DNA of 64,000 bases from Streptomonospora litoralis (GCF_004323735.1 NZ_CP036455.1:3715101-3779100); one strand, 5' to 3'. Shown: positions 49,840 through 58,448, counted from the first letter of the stretch. The notes: generated by a model not told the origin, from the letters alone. Program-made: numbers and translations.

Positions 49840-51582
49840 TCACTCCGGCCCTTCGGGCGGGGCGAGGTGTGTCAGGGATACGTCGAGGTGCAGGTCGAGC
49901 AGGGCGAGGGCGTCGAGGAGGCGGTCGCGGGCGAAGGGCTCGGGGAGTTCCACCGGCAGGCCGAGGTCGCTGCGGCGTTCCAGTTCGGCCGCGGGGTCGC
50001 GGCCGTCCGCCAGCAGCGGCGCCAGGCGCGAGAGCAGCCAGGACCGCTGCTCGCTCGGCCCCGCGGCGCGCAGACTGCCGGGGGCGGCGGGGTCCAGGTA
50101 ATCGCGGAGGAACGTCTGGAACCCGGTTCCGGTCATGGGGAGGGCCGTGCGGCCGGGGCCGCCGTCGGCCGCTGCGCGCCCGGCCTCGCGCAGGCGGGCG
50201 ACGACGCGGGCCGGGTCGTCGAAGTCCTGCGACCAGGCCACCACGTGGTCGTCGAGCCGGTCGGCGGACCGCTTGCGGTGGGCCTTGGCCTCCTCGCACA
50301 GCGCAGCGCAGATGTCGTAGCCCACCGAGAGCGGCGCGCCGACGGGCTGGACCGCGATGCCGACTCCGGCCGACGGCACGCCGGTGGTGCGCCCGCTGTC
50401 CAGCCGCCTGGTCCACGGCGGTGTGCCCGCGCGGCGGGCCATGGCGGTGCGCGGGTCGTCGGCGGGCAGTGCCGCGGGGTCGGCGTCGAGCCAGTCCAGG
50501 GCGAACCGGGTGGCGCTCCAGGCCAGCCGGGCGTCGCAGATGACGGTGAGGTCGTCGCCGGCCACGACCACCGGCCGGACCGGTACGTAGACGGTGCCGC
50601 GCGCGCTGCGCGGCCGCAGCCGCCCGCCGGCTCCCCGCCCTTCGATGGCGGGCTCGCCCAAGCCGCCGGGCGTGCCGATGGCGGCGGCGACCGACCGGAT
50701 GAGGGCACGGGCCAGTCCCTCGGTGAGCCGGGCGATGTCGGCGGAGACGGTGCGCATGCTCGCCGCGACGTCGCCGCCGGACTCCTCGACCGCGCGGTGG
50801 TGGCGTTTGAGCAGGTCCCCAAGGCCGTTGAAGTCCAGGTGGACCACAGCCAGGCGGCTGACGTCGCCGATCTCGCGGCCGAGGTGGTCGACGTCGGTGG
50901 GCAGTTCCAGGCGCTGGGCTCCGGCGGGCGGGGCGATGCCGTGCAGCCAGGCGCGGCTGTTGGCGTCGTGCCACTGGCGGGCGCGCATGCGGGCGGTGAC
51001 GATGTCGCGGGCGGCGCGCTCGCGGACGGGACCGCGGTCGCGGGTGTGGTCGAGGAGTTCGGCGGGGCGTCCGGTGATGTCGCAGGTGGCGGTGACGCCG
51101 AGGCCCTGGACGGGCAGGTGGCCGGGCGCCGGGCGGGCGCGGGCGCTCTGCAGCGCGGCGGGCAGCAGGCGCAGCGCCTCGGCCTGGGTTTCCGGCCGCC
51201 CCGCTCGGCCGTAGGGCAGGTGCGCGGTGACGGGGGTGAGGCGGTCGGAGATGTCGCGCAGCCGGCGGGTGTAGCGGCCGGTGAAGGCGCGGGCGTGCGC
51301 GGTGGCGCGGTGCGGATCGGTGAAGGCGATGTAGAGGGCGCCCCCGGCGTCGCGCAGCACCGCGCGATGCTGTCGGGGAACCTCGGCCAGCAGCGGGGCG
51401 ACGTGCGGGCCGGCGGTGTCGGTGAGGTCGGCGACGAGGGTGGCGCGGCCGATGGCGTCGAGCAGCCGCCGCCCTTCGTAGATGAACCGCTGAATGCCGA
51501 CGAGGTCGATACCGACGAGCACGCCGCCCGAAGGTGCGCCCGTGTCGGCGCCGGGCGCGGCGGCGGCTTCGGCGGCGCTCAT
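49840..51582 (-). CDS. cas10: Cas10-family protein without HD domain
   Basis: 580 residues from the ATG at 51582 (AGGAGG upstream, ATGA overlap with the upstream stop). It starts directly with the first palm (GVLVGIDLVGIQRFIYEGRR, residues 20-39; DAGGALYIAF, 78-87). No HD nuclease domain precedes it. A zinc-site remnant ATCDITGRPAE lies near 165. The second palm has VVHLDFNGLGDLL (247-259) and VVVAGDDLTVICD (338-350), where the usual GGDD is AGDD. Both acidic residues are kept, so cyclic oligoadenylate synthesis remains possible, while DNA cleavage is not expected. The neighbouring CARF nuclease supports a signalling role. Confidence 0.85.
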   Translation of the reverse strand: MSAAEAAAAPGADTGAPSGGVLVGIDLVGIQRFIYEGRRLLDAIGRATLVADLTDTAGPHVAPLLAEVPRQHRAVLRDAGGALYIAFTDPHRATAHARAFTGRYTRRLRDISDRLTPVTAHLPYGRAGRPETQAEALRLLPAALQSARARPAPGHLPVQGLGVTATCDITGRPAELLDHTRDRGPVRERAARDIVTARMRARQWHDANSRAWLHGIAPPAGAQRLELPTDVDHLGREIGDVSRLAVVHLDFNGLGDLLKRHHRAVEESGGDVAASMRTVSADIARLTEGLARALIRSVAAAIGTPGGLGEPAIEGRGAGGRLRPRSARGTVYVPVRPVVVAGDDLTVICDARLAWSATRFALDWLDADPAALPADDPRTAMARRAGTPPWTRRLDSGRTTGVPSAGVGIAVQPVGAPLSVGYDICAALCEEAKAHRKRSADRLDDHVVAWSQDFDDPARVVARLREAGRAAADGGPGRTALPMTGTGFQTFLRDYLDPAAPGSLRAAGPSEQRSWLLSRLAPLLADGRDPAAELERRSDLGLPVELPEPFARDRLLDALALLDLHLDVSLTHLAPPEGPE

Positions 51583-53930
51583 CGGGGTGCCTCCTGACGA
51601 GGTCGGAGCCGGAGTGCGGACAGGTGGGCGTGCAGCGCGGCGCGGAACGCGGGGGTTCCCGGCTCTGCTGATACCACTCTCGGACGCCGGGTGTCCTCGT
51701 GGCCGGTGATCAGCTCGGCGGGGGGCGCGGCGCCGTCCCCCGCCGACTCCCCGTCGGCGCGCCACCAGGAGAACCAGTCGATCACCTCCAGCGCGCGCCC
51801 GGGGTCGCCGTCGCCGGGCCGGTGCAGGGCGAGTGTCAGCCCGGCGGTGCCGCAGCGCACGTTGAGCAGTGCGGCGGCGGCGAAGACGTCGTGCGCCCAG
51901 CCGCCGGCACCGGTCTCCTGCTCCACGTGCACGTCGGTGGAGGTGAAGTGGCGCAGCCGCGTGCTGCGGGGGGCGCTCAGGCCCAGGGCGCGATCGGCGA
52001 CGGTGAGGACGAGGGTGGGGCGCTGCGGCGCGGAGTACTGCGGCAGCGTCGGCGCCCCGGCGATCGCGGTCTCATCCACCCAGGCGGCGACCTCGCGGGG
52101 AGCGGCGAGGTCGCGTACGGCCTCGGCCGCGGCGTCGATGAGGGGCGCGTCGACCTGGTGCGCGGCCACTTCGCCGGCGACGGTCTCGGCGAGAGTGCCG
52201 CTCAGGAAGCGGTAGCCGCGCAGCAGGTGGTGCCATTCCACCGCGGCGGGCGGATGGTGGCCCACGGGCCCGTGGGTGCGGCAGGAGACCCGCCGGGTCA
52301 GCGGCGAGACGTAGGTGAGGCAGCCGCCGCGCTCGTGAGCGGCCAGCGCCAGACCGGTGCTCATGGCCTTGGTGCCGGTGGTGATGTCGGCGACGACGGG
52401 GGTGCCGGCCGTGCGGTACTGGTCGATCTTGGCGCGGGCGCGGCCGGCGACGTCGGCCACGTCGGCCGCGTCCACGGCGGCCTCGGCGAACTTGACCCGG
52501 TCGGGGTAGCCGTCGCGGCGCAGCCGGGAGGCGAGGCGGCGCCGGTTGAGGCGGCGGAATTCCGCGGGCTCCTCGGCGGCGAGCAGGGTGCGGCGCACCC
52601 CCGAGTCGAGCGCGGCCAACTCCTTCTCGCTCTGCCGGGTGAACAGCATGACGGCGCGCCGGGGCAGGCAGGCGCGGGCGGCGGCGAGCACCGGAAGCCG
52701 GTTGCCGCCCAATCCCAGGAGCAGCAGCGGGGCGGCGCCGGCAGCGGGGTGCGGCTCTGCACGGGGAGCGGCGGGGCATGCGGCGGGCGCGGCGCCGCGG
52801 ACCGGCGCGGGGTCGGCGGTCGGCCCCGCCGCCGCGGAGGCGCCTCCCGGCGCAGCGGTGCCGTCGGCTCCAACGGGCCCGTCGGTGTCGCCGCGGGGTT
52901 GCGGCGAGGGCGGGCGGGGCGGCGGAGCGGCGGGGAAGAAGCTCTCGATCATCCGGGCGCTGCCGAAGTCGCGGGTGAGCTCGCCGAGACTGCGCACGTG
53001 CAGCGGCGCGCCGCTGAGCTCGGGGTCGTAGGCGGCCAGCTGCTCGATGGAGCAGTCGCCCTTCGCGCCTTCGTGCACGAAGAGCACCCGGGCGGCGCCG
53101 CCGAAGGCGCGCTGGGCCTTGGTGAGGGTCCAGCCCGCCGCGTCCGGGATGTGTGCGGGGTCGCGCTTGACCTCGACGCAGAGCACGCGGTGCCGGTAGC
53201 GCACGACGAGGTCGAAGTCGCCGATGGACTCGCGCGGGCTGCGCGGGTCGGGCATGACGCGGTTGCCCACCACCTCGGCGCCGCCGACGCGGGAGAGCCG
53301 GCGCCGGAAGAGGTCCAGCACCCGCGCCTCGGCCGTGTCGCCGCTGGTGAGCGAGGCGGGTTCGCCGCGCAGCCACGCCTCCTGGGCTCCGGTGCGGTCG
53401 CCCGGGCGCAGCTCGATGCCGTGCAGCCAGGCCAGCGCGTCCACGTTGAGCGCGCTGCTGTCGATACCGGGCTCGTAGCGGGAACCGTCGGTGAACCGCA
53501 GTGTCTCGGAGGTGGCGTCGAGGTAGCTGCGCCAGCGGTGGCGATCGGGGAACCGCTCGGTGTGCAGCAGCACGGCGTGCGCGCTCATCACCTTGCTGCC
53601 GCCGGTGTAGCACAGCCGCCAGTCACCGGGCAGCTCGTCGGCGAGGGCGCCGAAGCGCTGGGCGACGGCGTGGAAGTCGAAGACGTCGGCGCCTGCGTCG
53701 AAGCGCCGCGCGGTCTCGATCGCCGGGCACAGCCGCTGGGCGGCGGCCGCGATCCGCGCGGCGCGCCGGGCGGTGTCGCTGCTGTGCACCAGGACCAGGC
53801 GCCGCGGTGCGAAGGTCAGGGCGGCCAGCAGCGCCGGGGTGGGGCTGGTTCCCGCCAGCACCACCAGTGCCGCCGGGCCGCCGCCGGCGGGATCACGGGC
53901 ATCGCCGGGGTGGTCCGCTCTCCGTCCCAT
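51579..53930 (-). CDS. Can1-like tandem CARF/PD-(D/E)XK ancillary nuclease
   Basis: 783 residues. Domains: CARF1 (about 21-150; VVLAGTSPTPALLAAL and LCYTGGSKVMSAHAV); PD-(D/E)XK nuclease (about 195-330; IGDFDLVV with D240 and VLCVEVKRD with E253 and K255); a Pro/Ala/Gly linker (about 333-398); CARF2 (about 401-545; LLLLGLGGNRLPVLAAA and DITTGTKAMSTGLAL); and a last region (about 620-783) with GAGGWAHDVFAAAALL but no ExK, which looks like a dead nuclease domain. This is the two-CARF single-chain layout of Can1, with an active Card1/Can2-like first half. It should be switched on by cyclic oligoadenylate, most likely cA4, and nick or degrade nucleic acid. It overlaps cas10 by 4 bases. Confidence 0.85.
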   Translation of the reverse strand: MGRRADHPGDARDPAGGGPAALVVLAGTSPTPALLAALTFAPRRLVLVHSSDTARRAARIAAAAQRLCPAIETARRFDAGADVFDFHAVAQRFGALADELPGDWRLCYTGGSKVMSAHAVLLHTERFPDRHRWRSYLDATSETLRFTDGSRYEPGIDSSALNVDALAWLHGIELRPGDRTGAQEAWLRGEPASLTSGDTAEARVLDLFRRRLSRVGGAEVVGNRVMPDPRSPRESIGDFDLVVRYRHRVLCVEVKRDPAHIPDAAGWTLTKAQRAFGGAARVLFVHEGAKGDCSIEQLAAYDPELSGAPLHVRSLGELTRDFGSARMIESFFPAAPPPRPPSPQPRGDTDGPVGADGTAAPGGASAAAGPTADPAPVRGAAPAACPAAPRAEPHPAAGAAPLLLLGLGGNRLPVLAAARACLPRRAVMLFTRQSEKELAALDSGVRRTLLAAEEPAEFRRLNRRRLASRLRRDGYPDRVKFAEAAVDAADVADVAGRARAKIDQYRTAGTPVVADITTGTKAMSTGLALAAHERGGCLTYVSPLTRRVSCRTHGPVGHHPPAAVEWHHLLRGYRFLSGTLAETVAGEVAAHQVDAPLIDAAAEAVRDLAAPREVAAWVDETAIAGAPTLPQYSAPQRPTLVLTVADRALGLSAPRSTRLRHFTSTDVHVEQETGAGGWAHDVFAAAALLNVRCGTAGLTLALHRPGDGDPGRALEVIDWFSWWRADGESAGDGAAPPAELITGHEDTRRPRVVSAEPGTPAFRAALHAHLSALRLRPRQEAPR

Positions 53931-54298
53931 GGGCCCATTTCACACTCTCGTGCGCCGCTCCGCGACGCTGCGGCACCGCCATCCGTGATTCCCGCAAAAA
54001 ACCAGAAACCACACTTTTCACCCCTGTGTCCGAGAGAGGTGCTGTGTCGGAGGTGATCGCCCATACGAACCATGACCCAGCCCCTCGAAGCACTCGAATC
54101 CCCACGCTAGCCCGCACCGGCCCCGGTACGGGCGAACAGGACCGCAGGCGCCTCCGCCGCCGCGGCGGCCGAAAGGAGGAGCGGTGAGACGACCACTACG
54201 GGCTTGGAACCGCACGCGGACCGCACCCGGTTCTTCCCGCCCCGACCCGGTGCCCCCGGGCCGGGGAACCGGCGGCCGCACCGGCTTCCAGCCCCGAA

Positions 54299-54612
54299 CC
54301 CGGCAGACGGGATAGCTACCGCCACCGCAGGTCTCTCGCGTCGATCAGGGAAGCCCCTATCCCGGCAGACGGGACAGCGACCGCGCAGAGCACGGCCCTG
54401 GCTGCTTCTTCGTCGTCCGAGCCCGGTTGACGGGATAACAACGCCAGTTGTTGACGGACGCTCCCCCAGGGCCGACTCCTCCCGGTAGACGGAATGGGAC
54501 CGGCACCAAGGCCCGGTCCGGGAATCGCCCCGGCCCATGCCCCGGCCCTGACAACCAACACCTGGCTCGCCTGCGAATATCCCGCCAGCCCGATCCCGGC
54601 AGACGGAATGGC
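54299..54612 (-). CRISPR. Degenerate interspersed repeats, possible CRISPR remnant
   Basis: Copies of a short core start at 54299, 54361, 54422, 54481 and 54595, with a very poor one at 54541. Spacings are 62, 61, 59, 60 and 54. On the minus strand the core is RTYCCGTCTGCCGGG, with a CCCG-N5-CGGG hairpin. Conservation beyond 15-16 bases is weak (a trailing nTCGGG-like tract). A ~60-base period, a hairpin core and a position between cas6 and the effector genes fit a decayed array; the poor outer conservation argues against an active one. Confidence 0.45.
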
Positions 54613-54739
54613 TGGCCCGGGCGCCGGGCACTCGCCCGCGCGCCGCACCGGCACAGGCGGTTCCGCAACCGAAAGGGCGCACCCGCCCCGAGACCGGAAC
54701 CGCCTGGTGACCGGCGCACCCCCGGCCCCCTCGCGCCTC

Positions 54740-55072
54740 TCAGCCGTTGCGGCGGCCCAGCGCCTTGCAGCCCACGATCGTGCCGTCGGAGGAGCGGACC
54801 AGGTCGGTGGGCACGAGCAGGTCGCTGCGCTCGGGATGGGCCAGCGCGACAGCGGAGGAGACGATGTACCAGACGCCCAGAGCGGGAGCGGGCAGCAGCG
54901 CCCGCCCGTAGTCCTCGGAGAACACCGGGATACCCCCGATGCGGCCGATCTCGCAGCGGTCGACGGCCACGCGGACCGGTTTCGCCGCCGCGGGGCAGCG
55001 GACGACGACGCGGTCATCGGAATCGAAGATCGTCACCTCGTGCGGTGTCAGGTTGACCAGCGGAACACGCAT
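54740..55072 (-). CDS. NLTPH-type small protein of unknown function
   Basis: 110 residues. It begins MRVPLVNLTPHEVTIFDSDD and has GIPVFSEDYG, YIVSSAVALAHPERSDLLVP and DGTIVGCKALG. This pattern (NLTPH start, IVSS plus RxDLxxP, and a final GxIxGCxxL) belongs to a widespread family of small proteins seen in bacteria, plasmids and phages; I know of no assigned function. It is encoded between cas6 and the interspersed repeats, on the same strand, 82 bases from the cas6 stop. Whether it belongs to the defence system is not known. Confidence 0.7.
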   Translation of the reverse strand: MRVPLVNLTPHEVTIFDSDDRVVVRCPAAAKPVRVAVDRCEIGRIGGIPVFSEDYGRALLPAPALGVWYIVSSAVALAHPERSDLLVPTDLVRSSDGTIVGCKALGRRNG

Positions 55073-55154
55073 TCTTCCCTCTCATGCCCCGAGCCGGCCG
55101 GGTGCGCCGGGCAGACCCTGCGTGCTGCGCGGCCGCCGCCCCGCGGCGCCCGGG

Positions 55155-56078
55155 TCAGTCGAACAGCAACCCGTCAAATTCCTGTTCCTGGTATTCCGCG
55201 TGCACCGGACGCGGAGACCGGGGCCGCCGGCGGTCCCGGCCTGCGGGCCGCCGCCGGCCGACTGCCGCGTCGTCGCCGGTCGTAAGTGTGTCGACGCGCA
55301 GCGCACCGAACCCCTGCGCGGTGTACTTGCCCACTCCGGTCAGCTCGACCAGCTCCAGCAGCGCACCGAAGTCGGCCGACAGGCGGCCGTCGCTGCCGCT
55401 GGGAAGCGCCAGGCGCAGCCCGCCCTCCCAGCCGAGCACCGTGCGCCCGGCCGGGCCGGAGTGCTCGGCGGCCCGGATCGGTGCGGAGTCGTCGGGCATG
55501 CGCCGCAGCCGCGCGGTGACCTCGTCGATGCGGCGCAGCCACGGCTCGGCGACCTCGCGCGGGGCGAACCGCGCCACCGCCCCGATCGCCCCGCTGCCGC
55601 TGAGCCGGCCTGAGGCGGTGCGGTGGACGACGCCGAACAGCAGCCGCGGCCCCGGCCACGCCTGGAAGCTGTCCTCGCCGTCGTAGTTGCGAGCCAGCGA
55701 GACGACCGGGCTGAGGGTGTGCAGCGCCGCCGAGCGGGCGATTCGGCGGGGCTCGGTGAGGACGGCGGTGTAGTCGCGGGCGTGCACGTCGGTGACCGAC
55801 AGCGGTTCCAGCAGGTGGTCGCCCACCCGCTGCACGCGGCCGACGAGGTCGGCCGGCTCGGTCTCGGGCGGTTCGTCGTCCAACCAGGTCAGCGACCACA
55901 CCCACAGGCGGTCGGCGAGCGGCTGCGGCCAGCCGTTCATGGCCCACTTCTTAGCCGCGCCGTGCTCGGAGTCGGGCTGCGGCCACCAGGTGTTCAACAG
56001 TCCGTGGCAGTCGACGGCGCGCACGGGCCGGGCGGCGTCGGCGTGGTCGCGCAGCACCAGCGTCCAGCGTCGCGGCAT
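55155..56078 (-). CDS. cas6: Cas6-like CRISPR RNA endoribonuclease
   Basis: 307 residues from the ATG at 56078 (GGGGGAG upstream). The C-terminal Gly-rich loop characteristic of Cas6 RAMPs is ELTGVGKYTAQGFGALRV near 245-262, and HTLSPVVSLARN is a typical central segment. Cas6 cuts the CRISPR precursor RNA within the repeat. Candidates for the catalytic His cannot be fixed by eye. The last 45 residues form an Arg-rich tail. Its presence implies the effector is, or was, supplied with processed crRNA, although no intact array is seen here. Confidence 0.75.
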   Translation of the reverse strand: MPRRWTLVLRDHADAARPVRAVDCHGLLNTWWPQPDSEHGAAKKWAMNGWPQPLADRLWVWSLTWLDDEPPETEPADLVGRVQRVGDHLLEPLSVTDVHARDYTAVLTEPRRIARSAALHTLSPVVSLARNYDGEDSFQAWPGPRLLFGVVHRTASGRLSGSGAIGAVARFAPREVAEPWLRRIDEVTARLRRMPDDSAPIRAAEHSGPAGRTVLGWEGGLRLALPSGSDGRLSADFGALLELVELTGVGKYTAQGFGALRVDTLTTGDDAAVGRRRPAGRDRRRPRSPRPVHAEYQEQEFDGLLFD

Positions 56079-56289
56079 CGTCACTCCCCCTTTGTCGCCG
56101 AGCTGCCTCGGCCGTCGTGGCGCCCGTCGGATCAGGCCCGAGCACCCATAGCTCTCGGACAGCACGTGGACGCGGCCACCGCGTTCCCGCCGCTGCGGCG
56201 CGGCGGCGGGACCGTCCGAGAGGTGTCGGCACAGCGCCGCCCGGCGACACCCCACCGTGCTCAAGCGACCAGGACGGAGCCGCCCGCGC

Positions 56290-56565
56290 ATGAGTCCCGC
56301 AGACGACCACACCGACCCGCAGAACCGCGGTGCACCGCAGCCGCACCCGCACGACTGGCTGGACGCCTACGTGCACTTCCGCCTCGCCGCCCTCGACCCC
56401 GACCTGGACGGGGTCTGCGATCCCGACGAGGCGCCCGGCGACGACGGCGCAGCGGAGCCCGCTGGGCCGCCTCCTCCCGCGCCCGAGGTCACCGCCGAGG
56501 AGTTGGCGGACCACCTGTCCGACCTGGCGCGGCGGTACCGGCGCAGACACCGGCGGGACCGCTGA
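56290..56565 (+). CDS. Small acidic protein of unknown function
   Basis: 91 residues from the ATG at 56290, divergent from cas6. The sequence is HDWLDAYVHFRLAALDPDLD followed by an acidic, Pro-rich stretch, then TAEELADHLSDLARRYRRRH. It looks like two short helices joined by a disordered loop, with a basic end. No family is recognised. It precedes the unknown Cys-containing gene on the same strand by 169 bases. Confidence 0.55.
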   Translation: MSPADDHTDPQNRGAPQPHPHDWLDAYVHFRLAALDPDLDGVCDPDEAPGDDGAAEPAGPPPPAPEVTAEELADHLSDLARRYRRRHRRDR

Positions 56566-56734
56566 AACCCCTGCTGTTCCTTGACTCCGGGCGGGCGCGG
56601 GGCCTACTTTCGTTATGACCACGTGCGTCGCCAGGGCGGCGCTTGCAGCGCCAGCCGACGTGGGTGTGTCGCCGGGCACAGCCGTCCTTCTTCTATGCAC
56701 TTTCCCGGAGGAGCTGGGGAAGAGCCTCAGCCCC

Positions 56735-57967
56735 GTGCCCACGGGGAGAAGAAGGATCTTGAGCACGCGCTGCCTGTTCACGGACCTTTTCGGTTCGACC
56801 GCTTTCCTGCACGCCGTGACCCGCGCCTTCGGCTGCGGCCGCTGCGAACCGGCGCGCCGCCGCGGCGCGCCCGAGACGCTGCAGAGCTGCGACCGCCACG
56901 CAGCCCAGTTCGACTCGGCGCTGACGCTGCTGAGCGAGCACTGCCCCTGCGAGCGGCACGGCGGCAACGCCGACGCCAAGATCACCCTCCGCATGGCCGA
57001 GGTCCACGCGGCGCTGGAGGCCGGCGAGGCCGCGCCTGCCAAGGTCCGCCGCCTGGTCTTCGCACTGCGCGACACCGAGACCGACCGGGCCTTCTCCCGG
57101 CTGCGGCTGGTGTTCCCGCAGTGGTCGGGGCGCACGCTGCGGTGCGCCTTCTCCGAGCGCCCCCGGCGCTGGGCGCGTCAGCAGACGGTCGCCGAGTGGG
57201 TCGCGCCCGGCGTCGTCGAGCAGGAGGCGCTGGCCGCCCTCGTGCTGGCCGCGGGATTCGGCCACCCGGCGGTCGACCTCCCCGACGAGCAGCCCGACGA
57301 CGGCGCCGACGCCGCCCTGCCCGGCGACCACGGCTTCACCCGGGAGTCGGGGGCCGTCCCGGTGGCCGACCGCGCGGGCCGCTCGGTCGCGGTGTGCCGG
57401 GAGCGTCCGCTGGTGTCGGTGCCCACGGCCGAGTACGTGCTGCGGAAGCTGCACGAGCTGGCCGAGGGCGTGGACCCCGGACGCGCCCGCACCACCGACG
57501 AGCTGCGCCGGGTCGGCCTGGCGGAGTCGCTGCGCGGCGTGGGCTCCGAAGACCTCGCCCGCATCCTGACCGAGGTGCTGCGCCGGCTCGCCGAGCGCCT
57601 GCCCGAGCACTTCGAACTGCTGGAGCGGGCGCGCGGCCGCGCGCGCAGCGCCCCCTACCACCCGGTCGCCGACCCCGCCCCGGCACCCGCCGCGGCCCGC
57701 CCGCCGGAGCGCCCCCGGGCGCAACCGGGGCCCGACGCGGAACGCGACTGGCTGCGCGACACCGCCTGGAGCCTGGTCACCCAGGCGCGGCGCAACCCCG
57801 TCTACTACGCCACCGACCCGGTGGCGGCCCTGGACCGGTTCCTGGACACCCACCTGCGCACCCGCGCCGAGGAGGTCCCCGCGACCTGGGCGCGGGCGCT
57901 CCACGACGACGACACCCGTGCCGACCTGCTCGACGCGCTGGTGGAACTGGTGGCGGCGGTGGAATGA
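56735..57967 (+). CDS. Unrecognised Cys-containing protein
   Basis: 410 residues from the GTG at 56735; the TTG at 56759 (GGGAGAAGAAGGA upstream) and the ATG at 56615 are alternatives, and the recognisable sequence begins near LSTRCLFTDLFG. The first 80 residues after that have a cysteine/histidine set (FGCGRCEP, LQSCDRH, HCPCERHGG) that could bind zinc. The middle is helical, followed by a Pro/Arg-rich linker (around residue 330) and a C-terminal helical domain (WLRDTAWSLVTQARRNPVYY). I do not recognise a family. It stands next to a type III island but on the opposite strand. Confidence 0.65.
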   Translation: MPTGRRRILSTRCLFTDLFGSTAFLHAVTRAFGCGRCEPARRRGAPETLQSCDRHAAQFDSALTLLSEHCPCERHGGNADAKITLRMAEVHAALEAGEAAPAKVRRLVFALRDTETDRAFSRLRLVFPQWSGRTLRCAFSERPRRWARQQTVAEWVAPGVVEQEALAALVLAAGFGHPAVDLPDEQPDDGADAALPGDHGFTRESGAVPVADRAGRSVAVCRERPLVSVPTAEYVLRKLHELAEGVDPGRARTTDELRRVGLAESLRGVGSEDLARILTEVLRRLAERLPEHFELLERARGRARSAPYHPVADPAPAPAAARPPERPRAQPGPDAERDWLRDTAWSLVTQARRNPVYYATDPVAALDRFLDTHLRTRAEEVPATWARALHDDDTRADLLDALVELVAAVE

Positions 57968-58004
57968 CCGCGGAAACGAGCCCCGCACGCCCGGCCCGCG
58001 GGAG
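57965..58004. repeat. 40-bp direct repeat, left copy, flanking vapBC
   Basis: The 40 bases from 57965 match 58905-58944 with one mismatch (A57974/G58914). The left copy begins on the TGA stop codon of the preceding gene. The two copies enclose vapBC and about 240 bases of downstream-looking debris. Confidence 0.9.
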
Positions 58005-58034
58005 GGGGCGGGCGGCCGTGGTCGCCGATCCGTC

Positions 58035-58448
58035 CTACGGAAGGTCGTAGATAGACCGTTCCTTGAGGTCAGAAACACAACGGGCGATAGCCCCGAAGTC
58101 GTTGTCGTCGTGGAGCACCGTCAAACCGTGATGTGCCGCCGTTGCGCTGATGAGTAGATCCAGGGCGGATGCGCACCGTAGCACTCCCTTCCGCAACAGC
58201 CGGTACTGCGTCGACTCAATCCACTGCCAAGCGCTCTTCGGGACTGGAGCGTCCGGATACAGGACCGAGAACATGTCGTCGATCTGCTCGTAGTGGTCGA
58301 GATCCCGGGCCGACCTGCGAAATTCCGCCCGCTGAGGGCCACAGGAGCCAATCGCCCCCGCATCGATCACCGAGGACCACGCATGTCGGCACTTCTCCTC
58401 TCTCATGACGCGCCACAACGCCGAGGTGTCTATGAGATAGCGGATCAC
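58035..58448 (-). CDS. vapC: VapC-family PIN-domain toxin
   Basis: 137 residues from the GTG at 58448, overlapping the antitoxin stop (GTGA). PIN-domain acidic residues are visible in YLIDTSALWRV (first Asp), PQRAEFRRSARD (Glu), ASALDLLISATA (Asp) and LHDDNDFGAIA (Asp). These bind Mg2+ for RNA cleavage. The gene is less GC-rich than the surroundings, suggesting recent arrival. Confidence 0.9.
   Translation of the reverse strand: MIRYLIDTSALWRVMREEKCRHAWSSVIDAGAIGSCGPQRAEFRRSARDLDHYEQIDDMFSVLYPDAPVPKSAWQWIESTQYRLLRKGVLRCASALDLLISATAAHHGLTVLHDDNDFGAIARCVSDLKERSIYDLP

Noticed and set aside
54107-54682. Minus-strand protein with repeated PSAGxG-like peptides
   Set aside because: The peptide repeats fall in different frames and reflect the ~60-base DNA repeats.
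56152-56222. 9-bp inverted repeat CTCTCGGAC/GTCCGAGAG upstream of cas6
   Set aside because: Short and 53 bases apart in GC-rich DNA; could be chance, so not annotated.
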